58,115 nt of DNA. Source: Pseudomonas caricapapayae (lineage in GTDB: Bacteria; Pseudomonadota; Gammaproteobacteria; Pseudomonadales; Pseudomonadaceae). The stretch is taken from the NCBI RefSeq assembly GCF_001400735.1, contig NZ_LJPW01000181.1, positions 1-58,115 on the forward strand, written 5' to 3'. The translations under genes were made by a program, and so were the position numbers. Of the stretch, positions 50,664-58,115 are shown one piece after another. Numbering within the stretch: position 1 is the stretch's first letter; each line of letters opens with the position of its first letter. The notes beneath the pieces were generated by a model that was not told the origin of the DNA, searched no databases, and saw only the letters and a list, made by a program, of their open reading frames with translations.

Positions 50664-51334
50664 TCGCCTTGCGCCTGATCGCCGTCAGTGCGGCTGCCGT
50701 ATTGCTGGGCATGGAAGCGCAGGCCGCCGACATCGCCCTGTACCCCACCGGTCCTGCCCAGGACTCGGCTTTTATTCGCTTCGTCAATGCGTCCACCGCG
50801 CCGCTGCAAGTGATCGCCCGTGAAGGTCAGACGCCGTTACACCTGGACAGCGCAAAGCCGGTTTCACTGTTTTTCCCGGTGCAGGCCAGCAGCTCGATAA
50901 AAGGCACGCTGGTCAGCGGCGATGAAAAGCTGCCGATGGACGTCAGCGTCGAGCCCGGCGAGTTCGCCACGGTCGTACTGACCACGCAGGCCGACGGTAG
51001 CCTCAAGCCGGTGACCGTCCGCGAACAACCCGATGATTTCAACGGTTTGAAAGCCTCGCTGGCGTTCTTCAGCCTGGATGCCGGATGCGGCGACGCGGGC
51101 CTGCGTCCTGCCGGCCGCAGCGCCGACCTGTTCAAGGCGGTTGCCACGGGCACCCTGCAACGCCGTTCGATCAACCCGGTAAACCTGTCGGTACAGCTGG
51201 TCTGCGCCAACGCCACGGTCGGCGAGCCGCTGGACCTGGGTGAACTCAAGCCCGGTGAGCGCTACAGCGTATTGCTGGTGCCGTCCGCCACGGGCCCGCG
51301 CCTGTTGTCGGCCACGGATACGCTGTCCAACTGA
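50660..51334 (+). CDS. wssG: WssG, AlgF-like cellulose acetylation protein
   Basis: WssG is the periplasmic counterpart of alginate AlgF in the acetylation complex. The 224-residue product has a signal peptide (MIALRLIAVSAAAVLLGM ... AQA) and a beta-rich region with DIALYPTGPAQDSAFIRFVNAS, a motif seen in AlgF proteins. A similar second half follows. There are no catalytic residues visible, in line with an adaptor role. The ATG overlaps the wssF stop by ATGA, and wssH follows 18 bp after. Confidence 0.88.
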   Translation: MIALRLIAVSAAAVLLGMEAQAADIALYPTGPAQDSAFIRFVNASTAPLQVIAREGQTPLHLDSAKPVSLFFPVQASSSIKGTLVSGDEKLPMDVSVEPGEFATVVLTTQADGSLKPVTVREQPDDFNGLKASLAFFSLDAGCGDAGLRPAGRSADLFKAVATGTLQRRSINPVNLSVQLVCANATVGEPLDLGELKPGERYSVLLVPSATGPRLLSATDTLSN

Positions 51335-51352
51335 TCGGATTCTGTCGTCGTT

Positions 51353-52768
51353 ATGGTATTCGCCTCGCTCGAATTTCTGATGGTGTTCCTGCCCGCTTTT
51401 TTGCTGGCCTACTCGGCGAGCCCCGCGGCATGGCGCAACGTCGTTCTGTTGATCGGCAGCTGGCTGTTCTACGGCTGGCTGAGCCCGCTGTTTCTGGCGC
51501 TGCACATACTGCTGACGGTAGTGGCCTGGATCGGCGGTCTGCTGGTCGACCGGGCGCGGCAAGGCTCGAAAGGGCGAGTGCGGCTGCTGGTGGCGTTGAT
51601 CGTGTTCAACACCGCCGTGCTGTGTTGGTACAAATACGCCAACATTGTCGCCGGAACCTGGAATGAGCTGATCACCTGGTATGGCGCGATGCCGCTCGAT
51701 TGGGAGTGTGTGGCGCTGCCGGCCGGGCTGTCGTTCATCGTCCTGCAGGCGATTTCCTATCTGGTGGATGTACACCGGCACACCGTGCCGGTCGAGCGCA
51801 GCTTTATCAATTTTGCGACCTACATTTCGATGTTCGGCCACTCGATTGCCGGCCCGATCATTCGCTATGACTGGGTGCGCCGTGAACTGGTACAGCGTCA
51901 CTTCACCCGGCAGAACTTCGCCCTGGGCGCGCGGCGCTTCATGATTGGCATGAGTATGAAGGTGCTGGTGGCCGACACCTTGTCGCCGTTGGTCGATGTC
52001 GCGTTCCACTTGCCGGATCCGTCGCTGACCGATGCCTGGATCGGCTGCCTGGCCTATTCGCTGCAACTGTTCTTCGATTTCGCCGGTTACAGCGCCATGG
52101 CCATCGGCCTGGGTCTGATGCTGGGCTTTCATTTTCCGGAAAACTTCAACCGGCCTTATCTGGCCCGCAGTATTCAGGATTTCTGGCGACGCTGGCACCT
52201 GTCATTGTCCAGTTGGCTGCGCGACTACCTGTACATCGCTTTGGGGGGGAATCGGCATGGCGTCTGGAACACCTACCGCAACCTGTTCCTGACCATGGCC
52301 ATCGCCGGACTGTGGCACGGCGGTGACAGCTGGAATTACCTGCTGTGGGGCGCGGCGCATGGTGTGGCGTTGTGCGTCGATCGCGCTTGGTCGCGCTCAA
52401 ATCTGCCTGCTATTCCCAGGCCGCTGGCGCACCTCCTGACACTGCTGTTTGTGTGCCTGGCATGGACGTTGTTTCGCGCCCCGGACTTTGCCACCGCAGT
52501 GAACATGTACGCCGGGCAGTTCGGACTGCACGGCCTGGGCTTGGGCGATGCGCTGGCCGTAACCTTGCGCCCGGCACACGGCATGGCCGCGTTATTGGGC
52601 GTGACCTGTGTGCTCGCGCCGCTGCTGCAGGCTCGCTGTGAGCAGCGGTTCGGCAACCGGACGCTATTTGTCTATGGCGCAGCGCTGTGGCCGGTGGCCG
52701 GATTTCTGTTGTCGTTCGCGCTGATTGCCAGCCGTGAAACGGTTCCGTTTCTGTACTTCCAGTTCTGA
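51353..52768 (+). CDS. wssH: WssH, AlgI-like membrane-bound O-acetyltransferase
   Basis: WssH is the MBOAT membrane protein that passes acetyl groups across the inner membrane for cellulose acetylation. The 471-residue protein has about ten helices. It starts MVFASLEFLMVFLPAFLLAY, close to AlgI. The MBOAT block contains RFWRRWHLSLSSWLRDYLYI-type sequence (here DFWRRWHLSLSSWLRDYLYI) followed by GLWHGGDSWNYLLWGAAHG, where the catalytic His lies. These match AlgI and DltB. The start is at 51353, 18 bp after wssG. Confidence 0.93.
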   Translation: MVFASLEFLMVFLPAFLLAYSASPAAWRNVVLLIGSWLFYGWLSPLFLALHILLTVVAWIGGLLVDRARQGSKGRVRLLVALIVFNTAVLCWYKYANIVAGTWNELITWYGAMPLDWECVALPAGLSFIVLQAISYLVDVHRHTVPVERSFINFATYISMFGHSIAGPIIRYDWVRRELVQRHFTRQNFALGARRFMIGMSMKVLVADTLSPLVDVAFHLPDPSLTDAWIGCLAYSLQLFFDFAGYSAMAIGLGLMLGFHFPENFNRPYLARSIQDFWRRWHLSLSSWLRDYLYIALGGNRHGVWNTYRNLFLTMAIAGLWHGGDSWNYLLWGAAHGVALCVDRAWSRSNLPAIPRPLAHLLTLLFVCLAWTLFRAPDFATAVNMYAGQFGLHGLGLGDALAVTLRPAHGMAALLGVTCVLAPLLQARCEQRFGNRTLFVYGAALWPVAGFLLSFALIASRETVPFLYFQF

Positions 52769-52779
52769 GGCTGGTGACC

Positions 52780-53931
52780 ATGACCACTCCGTCTGCTGTA
52801 CCGTCCCCACCCAGTGAACTGGCCGTGCGTACCTGCGGTGTGGCGGGCATTACCCTTGCGGTGTTCATCGGCGTCGGCCTGCTGGCCTCGGGCCTGCTGC
52901 TGGCCAGCGGCAAGGTCGAGCTGCTGCCGAAGCCGCTGACCCTCAACGCAGCGCTGCACGGCGAGGTGACTCACCAACTGGCCAAACAGCTGTCCGGGAC
53001 TTTTCTGGCCCAGCGTGCGGCCAGTATCGAGCGTGGCGCGAGCTGGCTGCTGTTTCATGACACCGGCCCGCGAGTGCGTCAGGGGTGTCCGGGCTGGTTG
53101 TTCCTGACCGATGAGTTCAGGCTCAATCGCGATGCGCAGGCCAATGCGCAACGCAAGGCCCAGGCGGTGATCGCTGTGCAGCGCGGCCTCAAGAAACGCG
53201 GCATCGAATTATTGGTCGCCGTGGTGCCCGACAAAAGCCGCATTGCGGCATCCCGACTGTGCGGTCTTTATCGGCCTGATGTGTTGCAGGCCCGTGTCGA
53301 GCATTGGACCCGCGACCTGCAAGCTGCCGGCGTCGATGCCCTGGACCTGACCGCGACCCTGCAACCGCTGGGCGAAACGGCTTATCTGCGCACCGACACG
53401 CACTGGAGCGAGAGTGGTGCCAACAGCGCCGCCAGAGCCATTGGTCTGCAGGTGCAAAAAGCCGGTATTCAGGCCACTCCGCAGCGTCAGTTTCAAGTTC
53501 AGACGTTACCCATTGCCGAGCGCCCCGGCGACCTGGTGCGCCTCGCCGGGCTCGACTGGCTGCCGTCGTCATTACAACCTGCGCCGCAAAGCGTGGCCGT
53601 CACGCAAATCACCGAGCTTGCCAGCGAATCAGCAACGGACAGCGATAACCTCGACGACCTGTTCGGCGACAGCAACCTGCCCAACGTCGCACTGATCGGC
53701 ACGTCGTTCTCGCGCAATTCGGGTTTTGTCGGGTTTCTACAGCGCGCACTGGGGGCCCCGATCGGCAACTTTGCCAGGGACGGCGGCGAGTTCTCGGGCG
53801 CTGCCAACGTCTACTTCGACAGCCCGGCCTTCCGCCAGACACCCCCAAAATTGCTTATATGGGAAATCCCGGAGCGGGATCTGCAGACGGTTGATGGGGG
53901 GATCGACAGGTTAGATACACGTTTAAAATAA
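52780..53931 (+). CDS. wssI: WssI, AlgJ/AlgX-like acetyltransferase
   Basis: WssI is a membrane-anchored SGNH-type acetyltransferase that acetylates the glucan in the periplasm. The 383-residue product has an N-terminal anchor (LAVFIGVGLLASGLLLASG). It shows LRTDTHWSESGANSAARAI with the DTHW motif of AlgJ/AlgX and VALIGTSFSRNSGFVGFL with the catalytic Ser region. The ATG at 52780 is preferred because GAGG is nine bases upstream; a GTG six bases earlier is in frame. It is the last gene of the operon. No wssJ (second MinD-like gene) follows. Confidence 0.9.
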   Translation: MTTPSAVPSPPSELAVRTCGVAGITLAVFIGVGLLASGLLLASGKVELLPKPLTLNAALHGEVTHQLAKQLSGTFLAQRAASIERGASWLLFHDTGPRVRQGCPGWLFLTDEFRLNRDAQANAQRKAQAVIAVQRGLKKRGIELLVAVVPDKSRIAASRLCGLYRPDVLQARVEHWTRDLQAAGVDALDLTATLQPLGETAYLRTDTHWSESGANSAARAIGLQVQKAGIQATPQRQFQVQTLPIAERPGDLVRLAGLDWLPSSLQPAPQSVAVTQITELASESATDSDNLDDLFGDSNLPNVALIGTSFSRNSGFVGFLQRALGAPIGNFARDGGEFSGAANVYFDSPAFRQTPPKLLIWEIPERDLQTVDGGIDRLDTRLK

Positions 53932-54094
53932 ACGTTGGGTATAACCTGTTCGAGGCACTGTTGCGATTACCAGGTGCCAGCTGAAAGCAGATGAAAGCGG
54001 GTTTCTTCCAGCGGGGCCTTTGACCGTGTGGCCATTTCATCTAAAGCCAGAAGGCCCTCACGGAACAGTCTGGTGTACTAATCGCACAGCCAGC

Positions 54095-54556
54095 TCACCT
54101 CAAACGCGGATCGACCACAAACTCCAGCTCTTTTGCAGTGGCCACAACAGCCCGGAATTCCGGATGCTGGACATTGAGCAGGTAATTGGACTCACGCGGG
54201 ATGATCACGCTGGGCACGGCCAGCGCCAGGCTCTGGCCCGAGGCCAGCCAGTCGTCGCCGAACGAGGCGGTGGCCGGAGGCGCGGGTTCTTCACGCCAGT
54301 CGGAGGGCAGGGTGTCGAAGCGTGCATTGAGTATGTGCGCTTCGGCAATCTGCAGTTCCAGCATCGCGTAGTGCTGAGCCACGCTGGCATTGCCCAGATG
54401 CACCAGCACTTCCAGCAGCGCCAGCGACTCGCTGCCTGCGCAGTACACGCAGGCGTTGCCCTTGCTGTTCCAGCGTCCGCCGTAGAGTTTGGCACCTTCA
54501 CCGTCGAACGCCTGGGCCAGCCATTTGCGTTTGACCAGACGGTAGACTGCAATCAC
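54095..54556 (-). CDS. RES-domain toxin
   Basis: RES toxins use an ADP-ribosyltransferase-like fold to break down NAD+. This 153-residue protein has the RES signature: an Arg in YRLVKRKW, GGRWNSKGNACVYCAGS with the Arg/Ser, Glu in LALLEVLVHLG, and SNYLLNVQHPEF with the Ser-Asn near the end. The start codon is GTG (54554-54556), overlapping the antitoxin stop by GTGA, so it is translated after the antitoxin. It belongs to the Res-Xre family of type II modules. Confidence 0.93.
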   Translation of the reverse strand: MIAVYRLVKRKWLAQAFDGEGAKLYGGRWNSKGNACVYCAGSESLALLEVLVHLGNASVAQHYAMLELQIAEAHILNARFDTLPSDWREEPAPPATASFGDDWLASGQSLALAVPSVIIPRESNYLLNVQHPEFRAVVATAKELEFVVDPRLR

Positions 54557-55002
54557 GCCCCGACACCGTGTTCCAGCCGACCGATCAGATCAAGCACTGC
54601 CTGCGCCTCGGCCGAGGTGGCAAGCATTTCCAGCGGCCTGCGATTGCCCAGCCCGTAGACCGGACTGGCCAGCCACAGTCGGGTCGCTTCGGCATCGTTT
54701 TCAAAGAGGTCCAGCGCCGCCTTGTAGACCGCAGCCAGGCGAAACAGACGGTCGCTTTCCTCGGCATTGAAACGACGCACCTTGAGGCGCCGCTGCAACG
54801 TTGCCGGAGCGATGCCCAGATGCTCGGCCAGGGTCGAGCGGTTCAGGTCGGTGTAATGTGCAAGGCGTTCGAAGACTTCATAAGGCAGGCCATCGTGCAA
54901 CGCCGAGTACAGACGCGTACCACGCGCCGGAATGCCCAGATGCTGCCAAAAATCGTCCGGCCGGGGCAGGACTGGATGGTAATCGCTTATAGGCAGAGAC
55001 AT
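54553..55002 (-). CDS. Xre-family antitoxin (MbcA/ParS type)
   Basis: This is the partner antitoxin for the RES toxin, which binds DNA and autorepresses. The 149-residue protein has an N-terminal helix-turn-helix part (LAEHLGIAPATLQRRLKVRRFNAEE) and a C-terminal ParS/DUF2384 domain (RLFRLAAVYKAALDLFENDAEATRLWL, ending YGLGNRRPLEML), which wraps the toxin. The ATG at 55000-55002 has AGG six bases upstream. It lies first in the operon, and an operator-like dyad is found upstream at 55015-55049. Confidence 0.93.
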   Translation of the reverse strand: MSLPISDYHPVLPRPDDFWQHLGIPARGTRLYSALHDGLPYEVFERLAHYTDLNRSTLAEHLGIAPATLQRRLKVRRFNAEESDRLFRLAAVYKAALDLFENDAEATRLWLASPVYGLGNRRPLEMLATSAEAQAVLDLIGRLEHGVGA

Positions 55003-55014
55003 GGCACACCTGTC

Positions 55015-55049
55015 TATCGAGTGATTGCTATTAAATCTATCACTTGATA
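55015..55049 (-). promoter_or_regulatory. Operator-like dyad for the Xre-RES module
   Basis: TATC-g-AGTGAT (55015-55025) pairs with ATCACT-t-GATA (55039-55049) around a 13-bp centre: an 11-bp inverted repeat with one mismatch. It sits 13 bp upstream of the antitoxin start and contains the likely -10 (TTTAAT). This is the expected place for autorepression by the Xre antitoxin. Confidence 0.6.
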
Positions 55050-55267
55050 ATAGGCATGTTTGTGACGTCGCGATATTGATTTATGGCAATCGATGGCGAA
55101 TAAAACTACAGAAACTCGAAAAATCACCGACTTAGGCTATAGGTTTAGTTTGAATGTTACTGAGCGCGCGTTATAGGCTCGGTGTCAGTCGATCTCGATA
55201 GTGCCGTCGAACGTATACGTGCTGTCCGCCGTTGTCAGCCTGATTTTTTCGCAGTGAGAATTACACG

Positions 55268-56272
55268 ATGTCCACGCTTGCACTATTGATATGCGATGAC
55301 TCGAACATGGCGCGAAAGCAGCTGCTGCGCGCGCTGCCTGCCGACTGGGATGTGTCGGTCACGCTGGCCACCCAGGGGCAGGAAGGCCTGGAGGCCATTC
55401 GTAAAGGCCAGGGTCAGGTGGTGCTGCTGGACCTGACCATGCCGGTGATGGACGGCTACCAGACCCTGACGGCGATTCGTGACGAAAACCTGGATGCCAA
55501 GGTCATCGTGGTGTCAGGTGACGTTCAGGACGAAGCCGTTCGCCGGGTTATGGAACTGGGTGCGCTGGCGTTTTTGAAAAAGCCTGCCGACCCGGACGAA
55601 CTCAAGAGCACACTGGAGCGTCTGGGGCTGCTGGGCAAGCCGGCGGCGTCACCGGTTGCGCTGCCGGCGCTCAACAACAAGGGCGGGGTAATCAGCTTTC
55701 AGGATGCCTTCCGCGAAACCATCAACGTGGCCATGGGGCGTGCGGCGGCGTTACTGGCCAAGGTGCTGGGCGTGTTCGTGCAGTTGCCGGTGCCCAACGT
55801 CAACATGCTTGAAGTCGGCGAGCTGCACATGGCGCTGGCCGACGCCCACAGTGACCAGCGCCTGACGGCGGTGTGCCAGGGTTACATAGGTGGCGGTATT
55901 GCTGGCGAGGCGTTGTTGATTTTCCACGACTCGGAAATCTCCGGCATGTCTCAGTTGATGGGCGGCGATCAGTCCGACAGCTCCAACATGGAGATGCTTC
56001 TCGACCTGTCGACGATCCTCATTGGTGCCTGCCTGAGCGGTATCGCCGAGCAGATCGACATCGCGTTCTCGCAAGGCCACCCGCAACTGCTGGGTGCGCA
56101 GGGCGGCATCGACGAGCTTATCCGTATCAATCAGCAGCGTTGGAAAAAGACCCTGGCGGTTGAAATCAGTTACAGCGTGGAAGGCCATAACATTCACTTC
56201 GATCTGCTGATGCTGTTCACCGAAGATTCGGTCGAGCTGCTTACCAAAAAACTTGCCTACATGATGAGCTGA
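55268..56272 (+). CDS. CheY receiver-CheC-like phosphatase fusion
   Basis: This 334-residue protein joins a receiver and a CheC/CheX-type phosphatase domain. The receiver spans 1-120: Asp10-Asp11 acidic pair, Asp55 phosphorylation site in VVLLD, Ser83 in place of Thr, and Lys105-Pro106. A linker follows, then the CheC-like half (about 140-334). Its first active-site helix, DAFRETINVAMGRAAALL, keeps Glu150 and Asn153; the second, MLLDLSTILIGACLSG, has Asp246 and Thr249 in place of the Glu and Asn. It could thus dephosphorylate CheY-P or its own receiver with one site. It starts 4 bp upstream of a PAS gene. Confidence 0.87.
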   Translation: MSTLALLICDDSNMARKQLLRALPADWDVSVTLATQGQEGLEAIRKGQGQVVLLDLTMPVMDGYQTLTAIRDENLDAKVIVVSGDVQDEAVRRVMELGALAFLKKPADPDELKSTLERLGLLGKPAASPVALPALNNKGGVISFQDAFRETINVAMGRAAALLAKVLGVFVQLPVPNVNMLEVGELHMALADAHSDQRLTAVCQGYIGGGIAGEALLIFHDSEISGMSQLMGGDQSDSSNMEMLLDLSTILIGACLSGIAEQIDIAFSQGHPQLLGAQGGIDELIRINQQRWKKTLAVEISYSVEGHNIHFDLLMLFTEDSVELLTKKLAYMMS

Positions 56273-56275
56273 CCC

Positions 56276-56758
56276 ATGAGCAACGCTATTGAAATCAACG
56301 AGCTTCATTGGTTGCTGGCCGTCACGCAAAACATTGACGTAGGCATTGTGGTGCTGGACCTGAACTACCGGGTAACGGTCTGGAATACCTTCATGGAAAA
56401 CCGCTCGGGCGTGGTGCCCTATGTGGCCATCGACAAGACGTTCTTCGAGCTGTTTCCCGAAGTGAACCGGCAATGGCTGAGCAAGAAAATCGATAACGTG
56501 GTGACCCTCGGCACACCGGCGTTCACCATCTGGGAGCAACGACCCTACCTGGTGCGCTTCAAGAATTACCAGCCGATCACTGGCCACGAAGAGTTCATGT
56601 ACCAGAACACCACACTGTTCCCGCTGCGTTCGACCACCGGGGCAATCAGCCATGTGTGTCTGGTTATCTACGACGTTACCGACGTGGCGGCCAACCGCAA
56701 TCAGTTGCTGGCGGCCAACGACAAGCTGCAGCAACTGTCGGGTGCAGTTAAAAACTGA
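56276..56758 (+). CDS. Single PAS-domain protein paired with the CheY-CheC protein
   Basis: This 160-residue protein is a single PAS fold. It has LLAVTQNIDVGIVVLDLNYRV, a WNTFMENRSG helix and FPLRSTTGAISHVCLVIYDVTDV, which make up the PAS beta-sheet. A short coiled coil (NRNQLLAANDKLQQL) closes it. No output domain is attached and I see no membrane helix. It could pass a redox or small-molecule signal to the CheY-CheC partner 3 bp upstream, or dimerise with a kinase elsewhere. The function is unknown. Confidence 0.82.
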   Translation: MSNAIEINELHWLLAVTQNIDVGIVVLDLNYRVTVWNTFMENRSGVVPYVAIDKTFFELFPEVNRQWLSKKIDNVVTLGTPAFTIWEQRPYLVRFKNYQPITGHEEFMYQNTTLFPLRSTTGAISHVCLVIYDVTDVAANRNQLLAANDKLQQLSGAVKN

Positions 56759-56796
56759 CGTGTGCCGATGCGCGTCGATGATTGAAACCTGCACTG

Positions 56797-56823
56797 CGGG
56801 CTTGATCCCGCTCGTGCTAGGAT
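56797..56823 (+). promoter_or_regulatory. Hairpin and candidate -10 before aroA
   Basis: GCGGG-CTTGAT-CCCGC (56797-56812) can form a five-base-pair hairpin. TAGGAT (56818-56823) just after it resembles a -10 box, but no -35 at the right spacing is seen. The hairpin could end the PAS gene transcript; evidence is weak. Confidence 0.3.
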
Positions 56824-56854
56824 CGCGATTTTTCCGCTGACGCTCAGGGACATC

Positions 56855-58111
56855 ATGCGACCTCAAGCCACCCTCACTGTTTTGCCTGTCGAGCGCCCTC
56901 TGGTCGGGCGCGTCAGCCCGCCGGGCTCCAAGTCGATCACCAACCGTGCGTTGTTGCTGGCCGGGCTGGCCAAAGGCACCAGCCGCCTGACCGGTGCGCT
57001 GAAGAGTGACGACACCCGCGTGATGTCCGAAGCATTGCGTTTGATGGGCGTGCAGGTCGACGAGCCGGATGACAGCACCTTTGTGGTAACCAGCAGCGGA
57101 CACTGGCAAGCGCCGCAGCACGCGCTGTTTCTTGGTAACGCCGGCACGGCAACGCGTTTCCTGACCGCTGCGCTGGCCAACTTTGAAGGTGACTTCGTCG
57201 TCGATGGCGACGAATACATGCGCAAGCGCCCGATCGGGCCATTAGTGGATGCCTTGCAGCGCATGGGCGTGCAAGTCAGCGCCGCCAGCGGTTGCCCGCC
57301 AGTAACTATCAAGGGCAAGGGCGGTCTTGAGGCCGGCCGGATAGAAATCGACGGCAACCTGTCCAGCCAGTACGTGTCGGCGCTGCTGATGGCCGGTGCC
57401 TGCGGCAAGGGGCCAGTGGAAGTTGCGCTGACCGGCAGCGAGATCGGTGCTCGCGGTTACGTCGACCTGACGCTGGCAGCCATGCAGGCGTTCGGTGCCG
57501 AGGTTCAGACCATTGGCGACGCCGCCTGGAAAGTCTCGGCCACCGGTTATCGCGCTACGGATTTCCATATCGAGCCGGATGCCTCGGCCGCCACTTACCT
57601 GTGGGCCGCGCAAGCCCTGACCGAGGGCGCTATCGACCTCGGTGTGGCCAGCGATGCGTTTACTCAGCCCGATGCACTGGCCAGCCAGATCATCGACAGC
57701 TTTCCGAACATGCCCGCCGTGATCGACGGCTCGCAGATGCAGGACGCGATTCCGACGCTGGCGGTACTCGCCGCCTTCAATCGTCAACCGGTGCGTTTTG
57801 TCGGTATCGCCAATCTGCGGGTCAAGGAATGTGACCGTATTTCAGCACTGTCACACGGCCTGTGTGCCATCGCACCCGGCCTTGCGGTTGAAGAGGGTGA
57901 CGATCTGCTGGTACACGCCAACCCGGCGCTGGCTGGGACTACGGTCGATGCACTGATCGACACCCATTCCGACCACCGCATTGCCATGTGTTTTGCGCTG
58001 GCAGGCTTGAAAATTGCGGGTATTCGCATTCTCGACCCCGATTGTGTCGGCAAGACCTATCCGGGGTACTGGGACGCGCTGGCTTCGCTGGGTGTCAGCG
58101 TTCAGCGCTGA
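56855..58111 (+). CDS. aroA: 3-phosphoshikimate 1-carboxyvinyltransferase (EPSP synthase)
   Basis: AroA makes 5-enolpyruvylshikimate 3-phosphate in the shikimate pathway to aromatic amino acids. The 418-residue protein is complete. It shows PGSKSITNRALLLAGL near 23-38 (phosphate-binding Lys26), LFLGNAGTATRFLTAAL at 91-107, and SSQYVSALLMAGA. Late in the chain come RVKECDRISAL and DSHSDHRIAM-type sequence (here DTHSDHRIAM). It is a stand-alone enzyme, whereas Pseudomonas usually also has a tyrA-aroA fusion for this step. In the motif around Gly97 the E. coli Pro101 position is Phe102 and Met99 is Thr100. Stop at 58109-58111, so the gene is whole. Confidence 0.93.
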   Translation: MRPQATLTVLPVERPLVGRVSPPGSKSITNRALLLAGLAKGTSRLTGALKSDDTRVMSEALRLMGVQVDEPDDSTFVVTSSGHWQAPQHALFLGNAGTATRFLTAALANFEGDFVVDGDEYMRKRPIGPLVDALQRMGVQVSAASGCPPVTIKGKGGLEAGRIEIDGNLSSQYVSALLMAGACGKGPVEVALTGSEIGARGYVDLTLAAMQAFGAEVQTIGDAAWKVSATGYRATDFHIEPDASAATYLWAAQALTEGAIDLGVASDAFTQPDALASQIIDSFPNMPAVIDGSQMQDAIPTLAVLAAFNRQPVRFVGIANLRVKECDRISALSHGLCAIAPGLAVEEGDDLLVHANPALAGTTVDALIDTHSDHRIAMCFALAGLKIAGIRILDPDCVGKTYPGYWDALASLGVSVQR

Positions 58112-58115
58112 ACGC

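Noticed and set aside
50864..52198. Long minus-strand frame opposite wssG/wssH
   Set aside because: It is antisense to two well-supported genes, with Gln/Arg-rich low-complexity product and no ribosome site.
1..58115. CRISPR arrays, IS elements or prophage
   Set aside because: I found no regularly spaced repeats, no transposase or integrase genes and no phage structural genes in the window.

Overview
The window looks like chromosomal DNA of a Pseudomonas of the P. syringae group. Base composition is roughly 60% GC. All nine genes of a wss (acetylated cellulose) operon are present in the order known from P. fluorescens SBW25 and P. syringae, without a wssJ. A mksF-mksE-mksB condensin operon lies near a block holding rimI, a small acidic protein and a beta-carbonic anhydrase, an arrangement I recall from P. 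aeruginosa. A phosphatidylcholine synthase, a PL9-type pectate lyase, a Tat-exported PhoD and a separate aroA also fit a plant-associated pseudomonad. I see no rRNA, tRNA, IS element, prophage or CRISPR array.

Layout. 1-1.4 kb: pectate lyase (-). 1.5-6.4 kb: mksFEB (-). 6.5-9 kb: hypothetical protein-rimI (+), acidic protein (-), carbonic anhydrase (+). 9-13.6 kb: chemoreceptor with an RBS-occluding hairpin, HD phosphohydrolase and OafA-like acyltransferase (all -). 13.8-16.2 kb: zinc-ribbon protein, DCC protein and SotB-type efflux pump (+). 16.3-19.1 kb: pcs and a cytoplasmic PhoD-like protein (-). 19.4-22.7 kb: chemoreceptor (+), acetyltransferase and diguanylate cyclase (-). 23.1-25.2 kb: gmd and rmd, convergent, giving GDP-D-rhamnose. 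25.5-29.1 kb: soluble PAS-PAS chemoreceptor and an unrecognised membrane protein/SH3 lipoprotein pair. 29.1-37.7 kb: isochorismatase-type hydrolase, then a divergent block with GNAT-phoD (-) facing exbD-tonB-TonB-dependent receptor-exbB-phospholipase D-like (+). 37.8-39 kb: mltA. 39.3-53.9 kb: wssABCDEFGHI. 54.1-55 kb: Xre-RES toxin-antitoxin module (-). 55.3-58.1 kb: CheY-CheC fusion, PAS protein and aroA (+).

How they work together. The wss operon makes cellulose (WssB, C), trims it (WssD), exports it (WssE) and acetylates it (WssF-I); WssB carries a PilZ domain, so c-di-GMP should control it, and a diguanylate cyclase lies in the same window. The 29.9-37.7 kb block is the most intriguing assembly: a complete private TonB energiser, its own receptor, a Tat-exported PhoD and an exported HKD phosphodiesterase. 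A tandem 7-bp repeat with the 11-bp spacing of a PHO box sits between the divergent halves. I infer a phosphate-starvation system for scavenging organic phosphorus, which is a hypothesis and not an established function. Three chemoreceptors, one CheC-like phosphatase and one diguanylate cyclase make the region rich in signalling genes.
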